Assembly (NCBI RefSeq): GCF_002211305.1
Contig: NZ_LOKW01000027.1
Location: forward strand, 186,001-250,000
From: Rhizobium sp. R634
Lineage (GTDB): Bacteria; Pseudomonadota; Alphaproteobacteria; Rhizobiales; Rhizobiaceae
Reading direction: 5' to 3'
Length of the DNA: 64,000 nucleotides
Shown here: positions 25,689 through 33,981 of the stretch, in pieces
Position numbering within the stretch: the stretch's first letter is position 1
Layout: each line of letters opens with the position of its first letter
The notes under the pieces: model-generated
What the model saw: the letters and a program-made list of their open reading frames with translations, nothing else
Database searches by the model: none
What the model was told of the DNA's origin: nothing
Program-made: the position numbers and the translations under genes

Positions 25689-26777
25689 ATGGCGACCCAG
25701 ACAAAGAAACGTGACTACGACCTGCTCGGCGAAAGCGGCCGCACTGCCGTCGAGACGGGGCTGGCGGCAGCGCAATGGTACCACACCGACATTCCGCGCA
25801 AGGAGATGAAGGCGCTGATGCAGCGCTCCGATGCACCCGCAATCCGTGATACGGCCATCTGGCTCGGCAGCATGGCGGTTTTTGCCGGGCTCGGCATCTA
25901 TTTCTGGGGTTCGTGGATCGCCGTGCCCTTCTTCCTCGCCTATGGCGTGCTCTACGGCTCGGCCTCCGATAGCCGCTGGCACGAATGCGGCCACGGCACC
26001 GCCTTCAAGACGCGCTGGATGAACGATGTGGTCTATCAGATCGCCTGCTTCATGATCATGCGCAATCCGGTGACCTGGCGCTGGAGCCACACGCGCCATC
26101 ACACCGATACCGTCATCGTCGGCCGCGATCCCGAGATCGCCGTCATGCGGCCGCCGGATCTCCTCCGGCTGATCCTCAATTTCTTCGGTATCCTCGATGT
26201 CTGGCATGCCGTCGTCGACATGCTGCGCAATGCCTTCGGCGTCATCAGCACGGCGGAAAAGACTTTCATTCCGGAGATGGAGCAGCCGAAGGCGATCCGC
26301 ATCGCCCGTATCTGGCTCGCCATCTATATCGCTACGATCGCAGCCGCGATTGCCATGGGTTCAATCCTTCCCTTGATGCTGATCGGCCTGCCGCGCCTCT
26401 ACGGCGCCTGGCACCATGTGCTGACCGGGCTGCTGCAGCATGGCGGTCTCGCCGACAATGTGATCGACCACCGGCTGAACAGCCGCACGGTCTACATGAA
26501 CCCGATCAGCTGCTTCATTTACTGGAACATGAACTACCACGTCGAACATCACATGTTTCCGATGGTGCCCTACCACGCGCTGCCCAGGCTGCATGCGATG
26601 ATCAAGCACGATCTGCCGGCGCCGAACGCGTCGATCTGGTCCGGCTATCGCGAGATGATCCCGGCCTTCCTGCGCCAGCTGCGCAACGAGGATTATTTCC
26701 TGCGGCGCGAACTGCCGGCCACCGCGCGGCCCTATCGCGAGGAATTCCACAACGAACTGGCCCCGGCGGCCCAATAA
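25689..26777 (+). CDS. mocD: MocD-like membrane di-iron oxygenase (fatty acid desaturase family)
   Basis: The 362-aa membrane protein has the three His boxes of desaturase-type di-iron enzymes: HECGHGT, HTRHHTD and NYHVEHHMFP, with four or so hydrophobic helices between. Together with the adjacent ferredoxin and reductase genes this matches MocD, the oxygenase of rhizopine breakdown that removes the O-methyl group of 3-O-methyl-scyllo-inosamine. The ATG at 25689 follows GGCGGACG. Whether the substrate here is a rhizopine, another O-methyl inositol or a lipid cannot be told from sequence, but the inosose-type isomerase and LacI regulator nearby favour a cyclitol. Confidence 0.82.
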   Translation: MATQTKKRDYDLLGESGRTAVETGLAAAQWYHTDIPRKEMKALMQRSDAPAIRDTAIWLGSMAVFAGLGIYFWGSWIAVPFFLAYGVLYGSASDSRWHECGHGTAFKTRWMNDVVYQIACFMIMRNPVTWRWSHTRHHTDTVIVGRDPEIAVMRPPDLLRLILNFFGILDVWHAVVDMLRNAFGVISTAEKTFIPEMEQPKAIRIARIWLAIYIATIAAAIAMGSILPLMLIGLPRLYGAWHHVLTGLLQHGGLADNVIDHRLNSRTVYMNPISCFIYWNMNYHVEHHMFPMVPYHALPRLHAMIKHDLPAPNASIWSGYREMIPAFLRQLRNEDYFLRRELPATARPYREEFHNELAPAAQ

Positions 26778-26798
26778 TTACGATCGAGGGAGGATAAG

Positions 26799-27113
26799 AT
26801 GAGCGGAAACTGGATCGAAGTCTGCGGCAAGGACGAGATCGACGAAGAGGATGTCATCCGCTTCGATCATGGCGGGCGCACCTTCGCGGTCTACCGCAGC
26901 CCCGACGACGAATTCTTCGCGACCGACGGGCTCTGCACGCATGAAAATATCCACCTCGCCGACGGGCTTGTGATGGATGAGATCATCGAATGTCCGAAAC
27001 ATAACGGCCGCTTCAATTACAAGACGGGCGAAGCCAAGGGCGCGCCGGTCTGCGTCAATCTCAAGACCTACCCCGTGAAGGTCGAAGGCGACACCGTCTT
27101 CATCTCGGTCTGA
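26799..27113 (+). CDS. mocE: MocE-family Rieske-type [2Fe-2S] ferredoxin
   Basis: The 104-aa protein is a small Rieske ferredoxin with cluster ligands in CTHENIHLADG (Cys-x-His) and CPKHNGRFN (Cys-x-x-His). It carries electrons from the reductase to the oxygenase. GGGAGGA precedes the ATG and the gene begins 21 bases after the oxygenase stop, inside the same operon. Residues and length are intact. Confidence 0.9.
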   Translation: MSGNWIEVCGKDEIDEEDVIRFDHGGRTFAVYRSPDDEFFATDGLCTHENIHLADGLVMDEIIECPKHNGRFNYKTGEAKGAPVCVNLKTYPVKVEGDTVFISV

Positions 27114-27124
27114 GGGAGGCTGCT

Positions 27125-28351
27125 GTGGCTCATTTCGTGATCCTGGGTGCCGGCGAGTGCGGTGCGCGCGCCGCCTTCGCCTTGCGGGAAAAGGGTTTTG
27201 CTGGCGAGATCACGCTTGTCGGCGCCGAAGCCCTCCATCCCTATGAGCGGCCGCCGCTTTCCAAGGCCGGCATCGCCGATGCCAGCGATCCGAAATTCAT
27301 CGCTGCGGCGGAAAAATATACCGAAAGCGGCATCCGGCTGCTGACCGGCGTAGAGGCCAGGGATGTCGACACGGCATCCAAGACCGTCACGCTTTCCGAC
27401 GGGACGACACTCTCCTATGACAAGCTTCTGCTGGCGACGGGCGCGAGCGCGCGGTCGTTTCCAGGCGCGCCGAAGGGCAGCGCGCATATTCGTTCGCTCC
27501 GGACCTATCACGATGCGGCAGCGCTGCGCGATGCAATGAAGCCGGGCCGTCATATCGCCATTATCGGCGGCGGCTTCATCGGCCTGGAGCTTGCGGCGAC
27601 GGCGCGCCTGCTCGGCGCCGAGGTGACCGTCATCGAGGGGCTGGAACGCGTGCTGAAGCGCGGCGTGCCGGAGGAAGTCGCCCATCTCCTCACCGAGCGC
27701 CATCGCGCCGAGGGCGTCGATATCCGCTGCGGCGTCTCGATCGAGGCGCTGATCGAGGAAGGCGGGAAGGCCGTGATCAGGCTGTCGGCCGGTGAGGTGA
27801 TCGAAGCCGATCTTGCTCTTGTCGGCATCGGCGCGTGGCCGAATGTCGAGATCGCCGAAAGCGCGGGCCTCGCGATCGAGAACGGCATTGCTGTCGATAC
27901 CTATCTCCAGACCTCGGCGCCTGACGTGTTTGCCGCCGGCGACTGCTGCTCTTTCCCGCTGCCGATCTATGGCGGCCGGCGGGTGCGGCTCGAATCCTGG
28001 CGCAACGCCCAGGAGCAGGGCACATTGGCCGCGGCCAACATGCTCGGCCTCGATCAAGCCGTTTCCGCCGTGCCGTGGTTCTGGTCGGACCAATATGACA
28101 TGACGCTGCAGATATCAGGGCTTGCCGAAGGCGCCGCCTCCCATCATCGCCGCGATCTCAGCGCGGACGCCTTCATTCTCTTCCATCTCGACGCCGAAGG
28201 ACGGCTGATCGCCGCAAGCGGCATCGGACGCGGCAATGCGGTGGCGCGCGACATCCGGCTCGCCGAAATGCTGATTGCAGCAGGCGCCCGTCCCGACCCG
28301 GCGGCGCTGACATCAAGCAACGTCAAACTGAAATCCCTGTTGGCCGCCTGA
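27125..28351 (+). CDS. mocF: Ferredoxin reductase of the MocDEF-like system
   Basis: The 408-aa flavoprotein has two dinucleotide-binding motifs: FAD near the N-terminus (FVILGAGECGARAAFAL) and NAD(P)H in the middle (IAIIGGGFIGLELAATARLLGAEVTVIE), plus VFAAGDCCSFP near the FAD ribityl site. It belongs to the oxygenase-coupled ferredoxin reductase family and passes electrons from NAD(P)H to the Rieske ferredoxin. The start is a GTG at 27125 preceded by GAGGGAGG. A 15/16 match to parS (28024-28039) lies within it and is probably chance. Confidence 0.9.
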   Translation: MAHFVILGAGECGARAAFALREKGFAGEITLVGAEALHPYERPPLSKAGIADASDPKFIAAAEKYTESGIRLLTGVEARDVDTASKTVTLSDGTTLSYDKLLLATGASARSFPGAPKGSAHIRSLRTYHDAAALRDAMKPGRHIAIIGGGFIGLELAATARLLGAEVTVIEGLERVLKRGVPEEVAHLLTERHRAEGVDIRCGVSIEALIEEGGKAVIRLSAGEVIEADLALVGIGAWPNVEIAESAGLAIENGIAVDTYLQTSAPDVFAAGDCCSFPLPIYGGRRVRLESWRNAQEQGTLAAANMLGLDQAVSAVPWFWSDQYDMTLQISGLAEGAASHHRRDLSADAFILFHLDAEGRLIAASGIGRGNAVARDIRLAEMLIAAGARPDPAALTSSNVKLKSLLAA

Positions 28352-28377
28352 GCGGCCGCTATTCTTTAAAGGAATTG

Positions 28378-29193
28378 ATGATGAAGAAACACAAGCGCGC
28401 GACGGTCGCCGACCTGCTGGCGGAAAAAGGCAAGCGCCAGCTCACCATGCTGCGCGTCACCTCGCTGGAGGAGGCGGAGGCCGCCGAAAAGGCCGGGATC
28501 GATATCGTTTCCGTGCCGCCTTCGCTGCTCGGCCCGGTCTTCCGCGAGATCGCGCCCACGCCCTTTGCCATTCCCGGGCTCGAATATGGCGACCATGTCT
28601 CGGCGGAGGATTACCTGCGCGCCGCCTTCGCCGCGCTGAAGGCCGGTGGCGACGCCGTCTATTGCGCCGCAAGCCTGCAGACCATCCGGCGCATGCGCGA
28701 TGAAGGCATTCCCGTCTGCGGCCATCTCGGCCTGATCCCTTCGAAAGCGACCTGGACCGGCGGTTTCCGCGCCGTCGGCAAGACGGCGGCGAGCGCCGCA
28801 GAGATCTGGCGACAGACCAAGGCGCTGGAAGAAGCCGGCGCGTTTGCCGCCGAAATCGAAGTCGTGCCGGGAGAGGTCGCCGCCGCCATCAGCAGCAACA
28901 CCTCGATGCTGATGATCTCCATGGGCGCCGGCAGCGGCTGTGATGCCCAATATCTCTTCGCCGACGACGTGCTCGGCGCCAATCGCGGCCATTATCCGCG
29001 CCATGCCAAGGTCTATCGCGACTTCGCGGCCGAAAACGACCGGCTGCAGCGCGAGCGCATCACCGCCTTTGCCGAGTTCGCCGACGATGTCAGATCCAGC
29101 GCCTATCCGGAAAAACGCCATCTCGTCGGCATCGAAGAAGCCGAGCTGAAGATTTTTCTGGATCGGCTGGCGGGCGAGATCGGCAATCACTGA
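28378..29193 (+). CDS. PanB-like (ketopantoate hydroxymethyltransferase family) protein with missing metal ligands
   Basis: The 271-aa protein aligns along its length with PanB: VPVCGHLGL in the middle (here IPVCGHLGLIPS), a VVPGEVA motif with the general-base Glu, and ISMGAGSGCDAQYLFADDVLG near the C-terminus. However, the two Mg-binding positions given by VGDS and KIEGG in E. coli PanB read VSVPPS and YCAAS here, so normal ketopantoate synthesis looks unlikely. ATGs at 28378 and 28381 follow AAAGGA. It starts 27 bases after mocF, so it is probably co-transcribed and acts on a product of that pathway. The actual reaction is unknown. Confidence 0.72.
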   Translation: MMKKHKRATVADLLAEKGKRQLTMLRVTSLEEAEAAEKAGIDIVSVPPSLLGPVFREIAPTPFAIPGLEYGDHVSAEDYLRAAFAALKAGGDAVYCAASLQTIRRMRDEGIPVCGHLGLIPSKATWTGGFRAVGKTAASAAEIWRQTKALEEAGAFAAEIEVVPGEVAAAISSNTSMLMISMGAGSGCDAQYLFADDVLGANRGHYPRHAKVYRDFAAENDRLQRERITAFAEFADDVRSSAYPEKRHLVGIEEAELKIFLDRLAGEIGNH

Positions 29194-29215
29194 AAGCTTG
29201 ACTGCTTGCTCCGCG

Positions 29216-29246
29216 CTTCCCCTCGCCCCGCTGGGGAAAGGGGAAG
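29216..29246. terminator. Strong hairpin after the moc-like operon
   Basis: CTTCCCCTCGCCCC and GGGGAAAGGGGAAG pair at 12 of 14 positions around a three-base loop, 23 bases after the PanB-like stop. There is no T-run, so this is either a rho-assisted end or a 3' stabilising structure. Confidence 0.5.
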
Positions 29247-29279
29247 CCCGCCATTGGCTTCCGCCTTCGCCTATGTCAG

Positions 29280-29315
29280 GAATGATCCGTTCGACCCATT
29301 CGGAACGGAGTATTC
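29280..29315. repeat. Large inverted repeat at the nrtR start
   Basis: GAAT-N2-TCCGTTC and GAACGGA-N2-ATTC form two 13-base arms (11 pairs) around ten bases. The repeat begins two bases before the ATG chosen for nrtR, so it either covers that start in the RNA or marks an operator if the real start is the GTG at 29324. Confidence 0.5.
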
Positions 29316-30220
29316 GGTCCCCTGTGACGATAGGCTTTGCGCATGCGGAATTGATTGCGGTGCTCGTCGCGGTGACGGGGGATGAGCCGCGCGTCATGAC
29401 CATCCGTTCCGGCAATGCGCTGCCGTCAGGCCCCTTCGAAATGGGCCATCGCACGCTGCAATCGGGCCTGCGCGAATGGGTGCAGGAGCAGACGGAGCAC
29501 CCGGTCGGCTATCTCGAACAGCTCTACACCTTCGCCGACCGCGATCGGAACAACGACATTCCAGGCGGGCGCACGATCTCGATCAGCTATCTCGGCCTCG
29601 TCAACGAGCAGTCCGGCGCCGGCCGGCCGGGATGGCACGGCTGGTATGAATATTTCCCCTGGGAGGATCATCGGCAAGGCCGGCCGGCCGTGTTCGACGA
29701 GATCGTGACACGCCTGCGGAACTGGGCCGATGCCGATCCCGCGCGGCGCGACCATCGTCATCGCCGCGCGGATTTCACCTTCGGCCTCGACGGCGGCGGC
29801 TGGAACGAGGATCTGGCGCTGCAGCGCTATGAACTGCTTTACGAAGCGGGGCTGGTCGCCGAGGCCGGATGCGCCGCCGAAGCCAATCTCGGCCGGGCGA
29901 TGTTCGCCGACCACCGCCGCATTCTGGCGACCGGCATCGCAAGGCTGCGCGCCAAAATCAAATATCGCCCGGTCGTCTTCGAGCTGATGCCCGACAGTTT
30001 CACGCTGCTCAGGCTGCAACGCACCATCGAAGCGCTCGCCGGGTTGACGCTGCACAAGCAGAATTTCCGCCGCCTGATCGAACAGCAGGAACTGGTCGAG
30101 GAAACCGGCGGGACGGAAAGCGAAACCGGCGGCCGGCCGGCCAAGCTCTTCCGCTTCCGCCATACGGTGCTTGAAGAACGCGCGCTCGCCGGAACGAAAT
30201 TACCGCTCTCCCGCAATTGA
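29282..30220 (+). CDS. nrtR: NrtR, NUDIX-type transcriptional regulator of NAD synthesis
   Basis: The 312-aa protein combines an N-terminal NUDIX-like domain (FAHAELIAVLVAV, LQSGLREWVQEQTEHPVGYLEQLYTFADRDR) with a C-terminal winged helix (LTLHKQNFRRLIEQQELVEETG). In NrtR proteins the NUDIX fold senses ADP-ribose and releases DNA when NAD is plentiful or scarce. It lies directly upstream of nadABC on the same strand, with two palindromes between, so it almost certainly represses them. The start is uncertain: ATG 29282 has AGGA directly before it, ATG 29273 and GTG 29324 are alternatives. The NUDIX box lacks the usual catalytic REUxEE pattern, as expected for a sensor. Confidence 0.88.
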   Translation: MIRSTHSERSIRSPVTIGFAHAELIAVLVAVTGDEPRVMTIRSGNALPSGPFEMGHRTLQSGLREWVQEQTEHPVGYLEQLYTFADRDRNNDIPGGRTISISYLGLVNEQSGAGRPGWHGWYEYFPWEDHRQGRPAVFDEIVTRLRNWADADPARRDHRHRRADFTFGLDGGGWNEDLALQRYELLYEAGLVAEAGCAAEANLGRAMFADHRRILATGIARLRAKIKYRPVVFELMPDSFTLLRLQRTIEALAGLTLHKQNFRRLIEQQELVEETGGTESETGGRPAKLFRFRHTVLEERALAGTKLPLSRN

Positions 30221-30243
30221 CATATGCTCAACATGAGAATATG
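30221..30243. promoter_or_regulatory. NrtR operator 1
   Basis: CATATGCTC and GAGAATATG are inverted with one mismatch around AACAT. The site starts directly after the nrtR stop and overlaps a possible TTGACA -35 box at 30217-30222. Confidence 0.7.
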
Positions 30244-30256
30244 TCTTTGCCTATAA

Positions 30257-30275
30257 TATGCTCAAGCCGAGCATA
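30257..30275. promoter_or_regulatory. NrtR operator 2 overlapping the nadA -10 region
   Basis: TATGCTCAAGCCGAGCATA has perfect seven-base arms and repeats the core of operator 1 (TATGCTC-N5-GAG) 34 bases away, about three helical turns. A TATAAT at 30252-30257 touches it. It lies 15 bases before the nadA start. Confidence 0.75.
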
Positions 30276-30289
30276 ATTAGGAGCCGGTC

Positions 30290-31261
30290 ATGAATCACGC
30301 TGTTTCCGCATCCTCGCTCTACGAACGCGTCAGCCGCGTCATCCCCAAAGCCGAATGGATGATGTTCGAAAATGACGTCGACGCGATCCTCGATCTCAAG
30401 CGCCGCCGCAATGCCGTCATTCTCGCCCATAACTACCAGACGCCGGAAATCTTCCACGGGGTGGCCGATATCGTCGGCGACAGCCTGGCGCTCGCCCGCA
30501 AGGCGATCGAGGTCGATGCCGACGTCATCGTGCTGGCCGGCGTGCATTTCATGGCCGAGACCGCCAAGCTTCTGAACCCCGAGAAAACGGTGCTGATCCC
30601 GGATCTCGGCGCCGGCTGTTCGCTGGCGGACTCGATCACGCCTGAGGACATCGCGCTGCTGCGCCAGGCCCATCCCGGCGTCCCGGTCATCACCTATGTC
30701 AACACCTCGGCTGCGGTGAAGGCCGCCTCCGACATCTGCTGCACCTCGGGCAATGCCAAGCAGGTGGTGGAATCGCTCGGCGTGCCGAAGGTGCTGATGA
30801 TCCCCGACGAATATCTGGCGCGCAACATCGCCCGCGAGACCGATGTCGAGATCATCGCCTGGCACGGCCATTGCGAAGTGCATGAACTTTTCACCGCCGA
30901 AGACGTCCGCCAGCTGCGTGAAAATCATCCCGGCGTGACAGTGCTCGCTCATCCGGAGTGCCCGCCTGATGTGGTGGCTGAAGCCGATTTCGCCGGCTCG
31001 ACCGCCGTGATGTCGGATTATGTCGGCACGCAGAAGCCGGCGCGGGTCGTGCTCCTCACCGAATGCTCGATGAGCGATAATGTCGCCGTGCATCACCCCA
31101 ACGTAGAGTTCATCCGCCCCTGCAATCTCTGCCCGCATATGAAGCGGATCACGCTTGCCAATATCCGTGCGGCGCTCGAAGAAAACCGTCATGAAGTGAC
31201 CGTCGACCCGGCGATTGCCGTGGCCGCACGCCGCGCCGTCGAGAGGATGCTCGCGATATGA
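30290..31261 (+). CDS. nadA: Quinolinate synthase A
   Basis: NadA condenses iminoaspartate with dihydroxyacetone phosphate to quinolinate using a [4Fe-4S] cluster. The 323-aa protein shows the family motifs AVILAHNYQTPEIFHGVADIVGDSLALA, the substrate-binding region DLGAGCSLADS, the second Cys region HPECPPDVV and the last CNLCPHMKRITL. AGGAG precedes the ATG by a normal distance. It begins the nad operon, 15 bases after operator 2, and overlaps nadB by four bases. Confidence 0.96.
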   Translation: MNHAVSASSLYERVSRVIPKAEWMMFENDVDAILDLKRRRNAVILAHNYQTPEIFHGVADIVGDSLALARKAIEVDADVIVLAGVHFMAETAKLLNPEKTVLIPDLGAGCSLADSITPEDIALLRQAHPGVPVITYVNTSAAVKAASDICCTSGNAKQVVESLGVPKVLMIPDEYLARNIARETDVEIIAWHGHCEVHELFTAEDVRQLRENHPGVTVLAHPECPPDVVAEADFAGSTAVMSDYVGTQKPARVVLLTECSMSDNVAVHHPNVEFIRPCNLCPHMKRITLANIRAALEENRHEVTVDPAIAVAARRAVERMLAI

Positions 31262-32799
31262 TCGAGCTTCTCGACCATCTTGCCGGACGCACGGTGATCG
31301 TCGGCAGCGGCCTTGCAGGGCTGGTGACCGCGCTGACGCTGGCGCCGGAGCCCTGCGTGATCGTGACCCGCGCCGCTCTTGGCGTGGAAACGTCGAGCGC
31401 CTGGGCGCAGGGCGGCATTGCCGCCGCCATGGGCGCCGACGATAGCGCCGAGCTGCACCTTGCCGATACGCTTGCCGCCGGCGACGGCCTCTGTGATCCA
31501 GCGGTCGCCGCCGGCATTTGCGCCGAGGCGCCGGCCGCGATCGCGGCGCTCCAACGGGCCGGCGTGCGCTTCGACAGAAATGCCGTGGGCGAGCTTTCGC
31601 TCGGGCTCGAAGCCGCGCATTGCCGTCGCCGTATCGTCCATGCCGAAGGCGACGGCTCTGGCGCGGCAATTATCGCTGCACTGGTGCGGGCGGTGATGCA
31701 GACGCCTTCGATCACCGTGCTCGAAGGCTTCGAGGCGCGACGGATCCTGATGGACGGCGGACATGTGGCGGGCCTGCATTGCGCGACCACCCATGGCGCC
31801 GCCATCCTTCCGACGTCCAAAGTGGTGCTCGCCACCGGCGGCATCGGCGGGCTCTATGATGCGACCACCAATCCGATGGGCAATTTCGGCCAAGGGATCG
31901 CGCTCGCGGCAAGGGCGGGCGCTGTTCTCGCCGATATGGAATTCGTGCAGTTCCATCCGACCGCGCTCGATTCACGCCGCCGGCCGTTGGCGCTCGTCAG
32001 CGAGGCGGTGCGCGGGGAGGGGGCTTTGCTCCTGAACGAAAAGGGCGAGCGCTTCATGGCCCGTATCCCGGGCGCAGAACTTGCGCCCCGCGACGTGGTG
32101 GCACGCGCCATCAGCGCCGAAATCGCCCGTGGCGGCCGGGTCTTCCTCGATGCCCGCAATGCGCTCGGCCGCCGGTTCGCGGCACGCTTTCCTGTGATCG
32201 CAGCCCTCTGCGGCGAGGCCGGCATCGACCCGGCAACGGACCTCATTCCGGTGCGGCCGGCCGTTCACTATCACATGGGCGGCATTGCCACGGATGCGAA
32301 TGGGCGCAGCTCGGTGCCCGGTCTCTGGGTGGCGGGGGAGGCGGCCTCGACAGGGCTGCACGGCGCCAACCGGCTCGCCAGCAATTCGCTGCTGGAGGCA
32401 GCCGTGATGGGCATTCGGGCAGCAGGCGATCTGTCCCACGCACCGGCAAATGGTGCCGGCTCCATCACCGCCGCAAAACTGCCGGCGGCCGCCGATGCCT
32501 CGCTCGTCCGGCCGATTGTCTCGCGCCATCTCGGCGTGCTGCGCAACGCCGGCGCCGTGAATGGAGCGATCGCCGCATTGCTGCCGCTTGCCGAAAGCAC
32601 CGGCCCCGCCACCGATCCTGCCATCGTGGCGTTGCTGATCGCCGTTTTTGCCAGCTTGCGAACGGAATCGCGCGGCGCCCACGCCCGTACCGATTTTCCG
32701 CTGAAGCATGCCGATGCAAGGCGACGTCAGATGCGCCTGTCGGACGCGCTGGAGATCGCACGCGCGACACCGCCCTATTCGCTTGCAAGGAGTGCCTGA
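31258..32799 (+). CDS. nadB: L-aspartate oxidase
   Basis: NadB oxidises L-aspartate to iminoaspartate with FAD and feeds NadA. The 513-aa protein has the FAD motif TVIVGSGLAGLVTALTLA, the succinate-dehydrogenase-like core SSAWAQGGIAAAM, FVQFHPTALD and the active-site region PAVHYHMGGIATDANGRSSVPGLWVAGEA. It overlaps nadA (ATGA) and lies one base before nadC, so the three enzymes are made together. The final part has the HxGxxR-type helix region ending in TPPYSLAR. Confidence 0.96.
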   Translation: MIELLDHLAGRTVIVGSGLAGLVTALTLAPEPCVIVTRAALGVETSSAWAQGGIAAAMGADDSAELHLADTLAAGDGLCDPAVAAGICAEAPAAIAALQRAGVRFDRNAVGELSLGLEAAHCRRRIVHAEGDGSGAAIIAALVRAVMQTPSITVLEGFEARRILMDGGHVAGLHCATTHGAAILPTSKVVLATGGIGGLYDATTNPMGNFGQGIALAARAGAVLADMEFVQFHPTALDSRRRPLALVSEAVRGEGALLLNEKGERFMARIPGAELAPRDVVARAISAEIARGGRVFLDARNALGRRFAARFPVIAALCGEAGIDPATDLIPVRPAVHYHMGGIATDANGRSSVPGLWVAGEAASTGLHGANRLASNSLLEAAVMGIRAAGDLSHAPANGAGSITAAKLPAAADASLVRPIVSRHLGVLRNAGAVNGAIAALLPLAESTGPATDPAIVALLIAVFASLRTESRGAHARTDFPLKHADARRRQMRLSDALEIARATPPYSLARSA

Positions 32800-32800
32800 G

Positions 32801-33700
32801 ATGAGCCTCGTTCCCCTTTCGCGCCTGATCGTCGAACCGTTGGTCCGGGCAGCGCTGCTTGAAGATCTTGGTCTTGCCGGCGACATCACCTCGGCATCGG
32901 TCATTCCGGCGGATCATCGCTCGACAGTTGTTATGGCCGCCCGCCAGCCCGGCGTGATCGCCGGCCTCGATGCGGCCGAACTCGCCTTTTCCCTCGTCGA
33001 TCCCGAAATCACCACGCTCCGCCATCTCCAAGACGGCGATGCGGTCAAGCCTGGCGACGTAATCGCCACCATCGAAGGCCCGTCGCGCGGCCTCCTCACC
33101 GCCGAGCGTACCGCGCTGAATTTCCTTGGCCATCTCTCGGGGATTGCAACCGTCACGGCCGAGATTGCCGCCGCCATCGGCGGCACCAAGGCTTCCGTCG
33201 CCTGCACGCGCAAGACGACACCGGGGCTAAGGGCGTTGGAAAAATATGCGGTGCGGGCCGGCGGCGGCATGAACCACCGTTTCGCGCTCTACGACGCGGT
33301 GCTGATCAAGGATAACCACGTCGCGATCGCCGGCGGCATTGCCGAGGCGATACGCCGGGCGCGGACCGGCGTCGGCCATATGGTGAAGATCGAGGTCGAG
33401 GTGGATACGCTTGCTCAATTGCGTGAAGCGATGGAGATCGGCGTCGACGCCGTTCTGCTCGACAATATGACGCCGGACCATCTGCGCGAAGCCGTCGCCA
33501 TCGTCGCCGGCCGGGCAATCACAGAAGCATCCGGCCGTGTCACGCCGGCAACGGCAGCGGCAATCGCGGCATCCGGCGTCGACCTCATTTCCGTCGGCTG
33601 GCTGACACACAGCGCGCCGGTGCTCGATATCGGGCTTGATTTCGTCGAGGCCGCAACCGCGACGGAAGCAGCCGCAAAACGGATCGCCCGGGCCCTATGA
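32801..33700 (+). CDS. nadC: Nicotinate-nucleotide pyrophosphorylase (carboxylating)
   Basis: NadC converts quinolinate and PRPP to nicotinate mononucleotide, closing the de novo NAD route. The 299-aa protein has EDLGLAGDITS, the conserved TRKTTPGLRALEKYAVRAGGGMNHR segment (Arg/Lys/His that bind quinolinate) and LIKDNHVAIAGG, followed by the KIEVEVDTLAQ region. It starts one base after the nadB stop with AAGGAG upstream. No obvious terminator follows; 281 bases separate it from the SARP gene. Confidence 0.96.
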   Translation: MSLVPLSRLIVEPLVRAALLEDLGLAGDITSASVIPADHRSTVVMAARQPGVIAGLDAAELAFSLVDPEITTLRHLQDGDAVKPGDVIATIEGPSRGLLTAERTALNFLGHLSGIATVTAEIAAAIGGTKASVACTRKTTPGLRALEKYAVRAGGGMNHRFALYDAVLIKDNHVAIAGGIAEAIRRARTGVGHMVKIEVEVDTLAQLREAMEIGVDAVLLDNMTPDHLREAVAIVAGRAITEASGRVTPATAAAIAASGVDLISVGWLTHSAPVLDIGLDFVEAATATEAAAKRIARAL

Positions 33701-33981
33701 TCGCTGGGCGTGCCGCTGGCCTTCGATCCGCGCAAACTCTAGTAGCCGGCTTCGAAGAACGGTGACAGTTCAAATAATGTACCGAAATGAGACGCCGAGG
33801 CGGTCTCGCATCAAGTGTCCGTAAGCATTTTCCTCCACAGATGGTGCGAGAAGATGCAATTATTCGACGAAAATTCTTCTTTTTATAGCAAAGCCGCTAT
33901 GCGCGGCGCCCTTATCGCTCTAACATGCTACCCACTGGCCGGCGCTTCTGCGCGCCTTGGGCTTCAGGGGTGAGAACCGAA

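Noticed and set aside
28024..28039. ATTGGCCGCGGCCAAC as a third parS site
   Set aside because: It differs from the two perfect copies at one arm base, lies inside the mocF coding sequence far from repABC, and GC-rich coding DNA makes such a near match plausible by chance.
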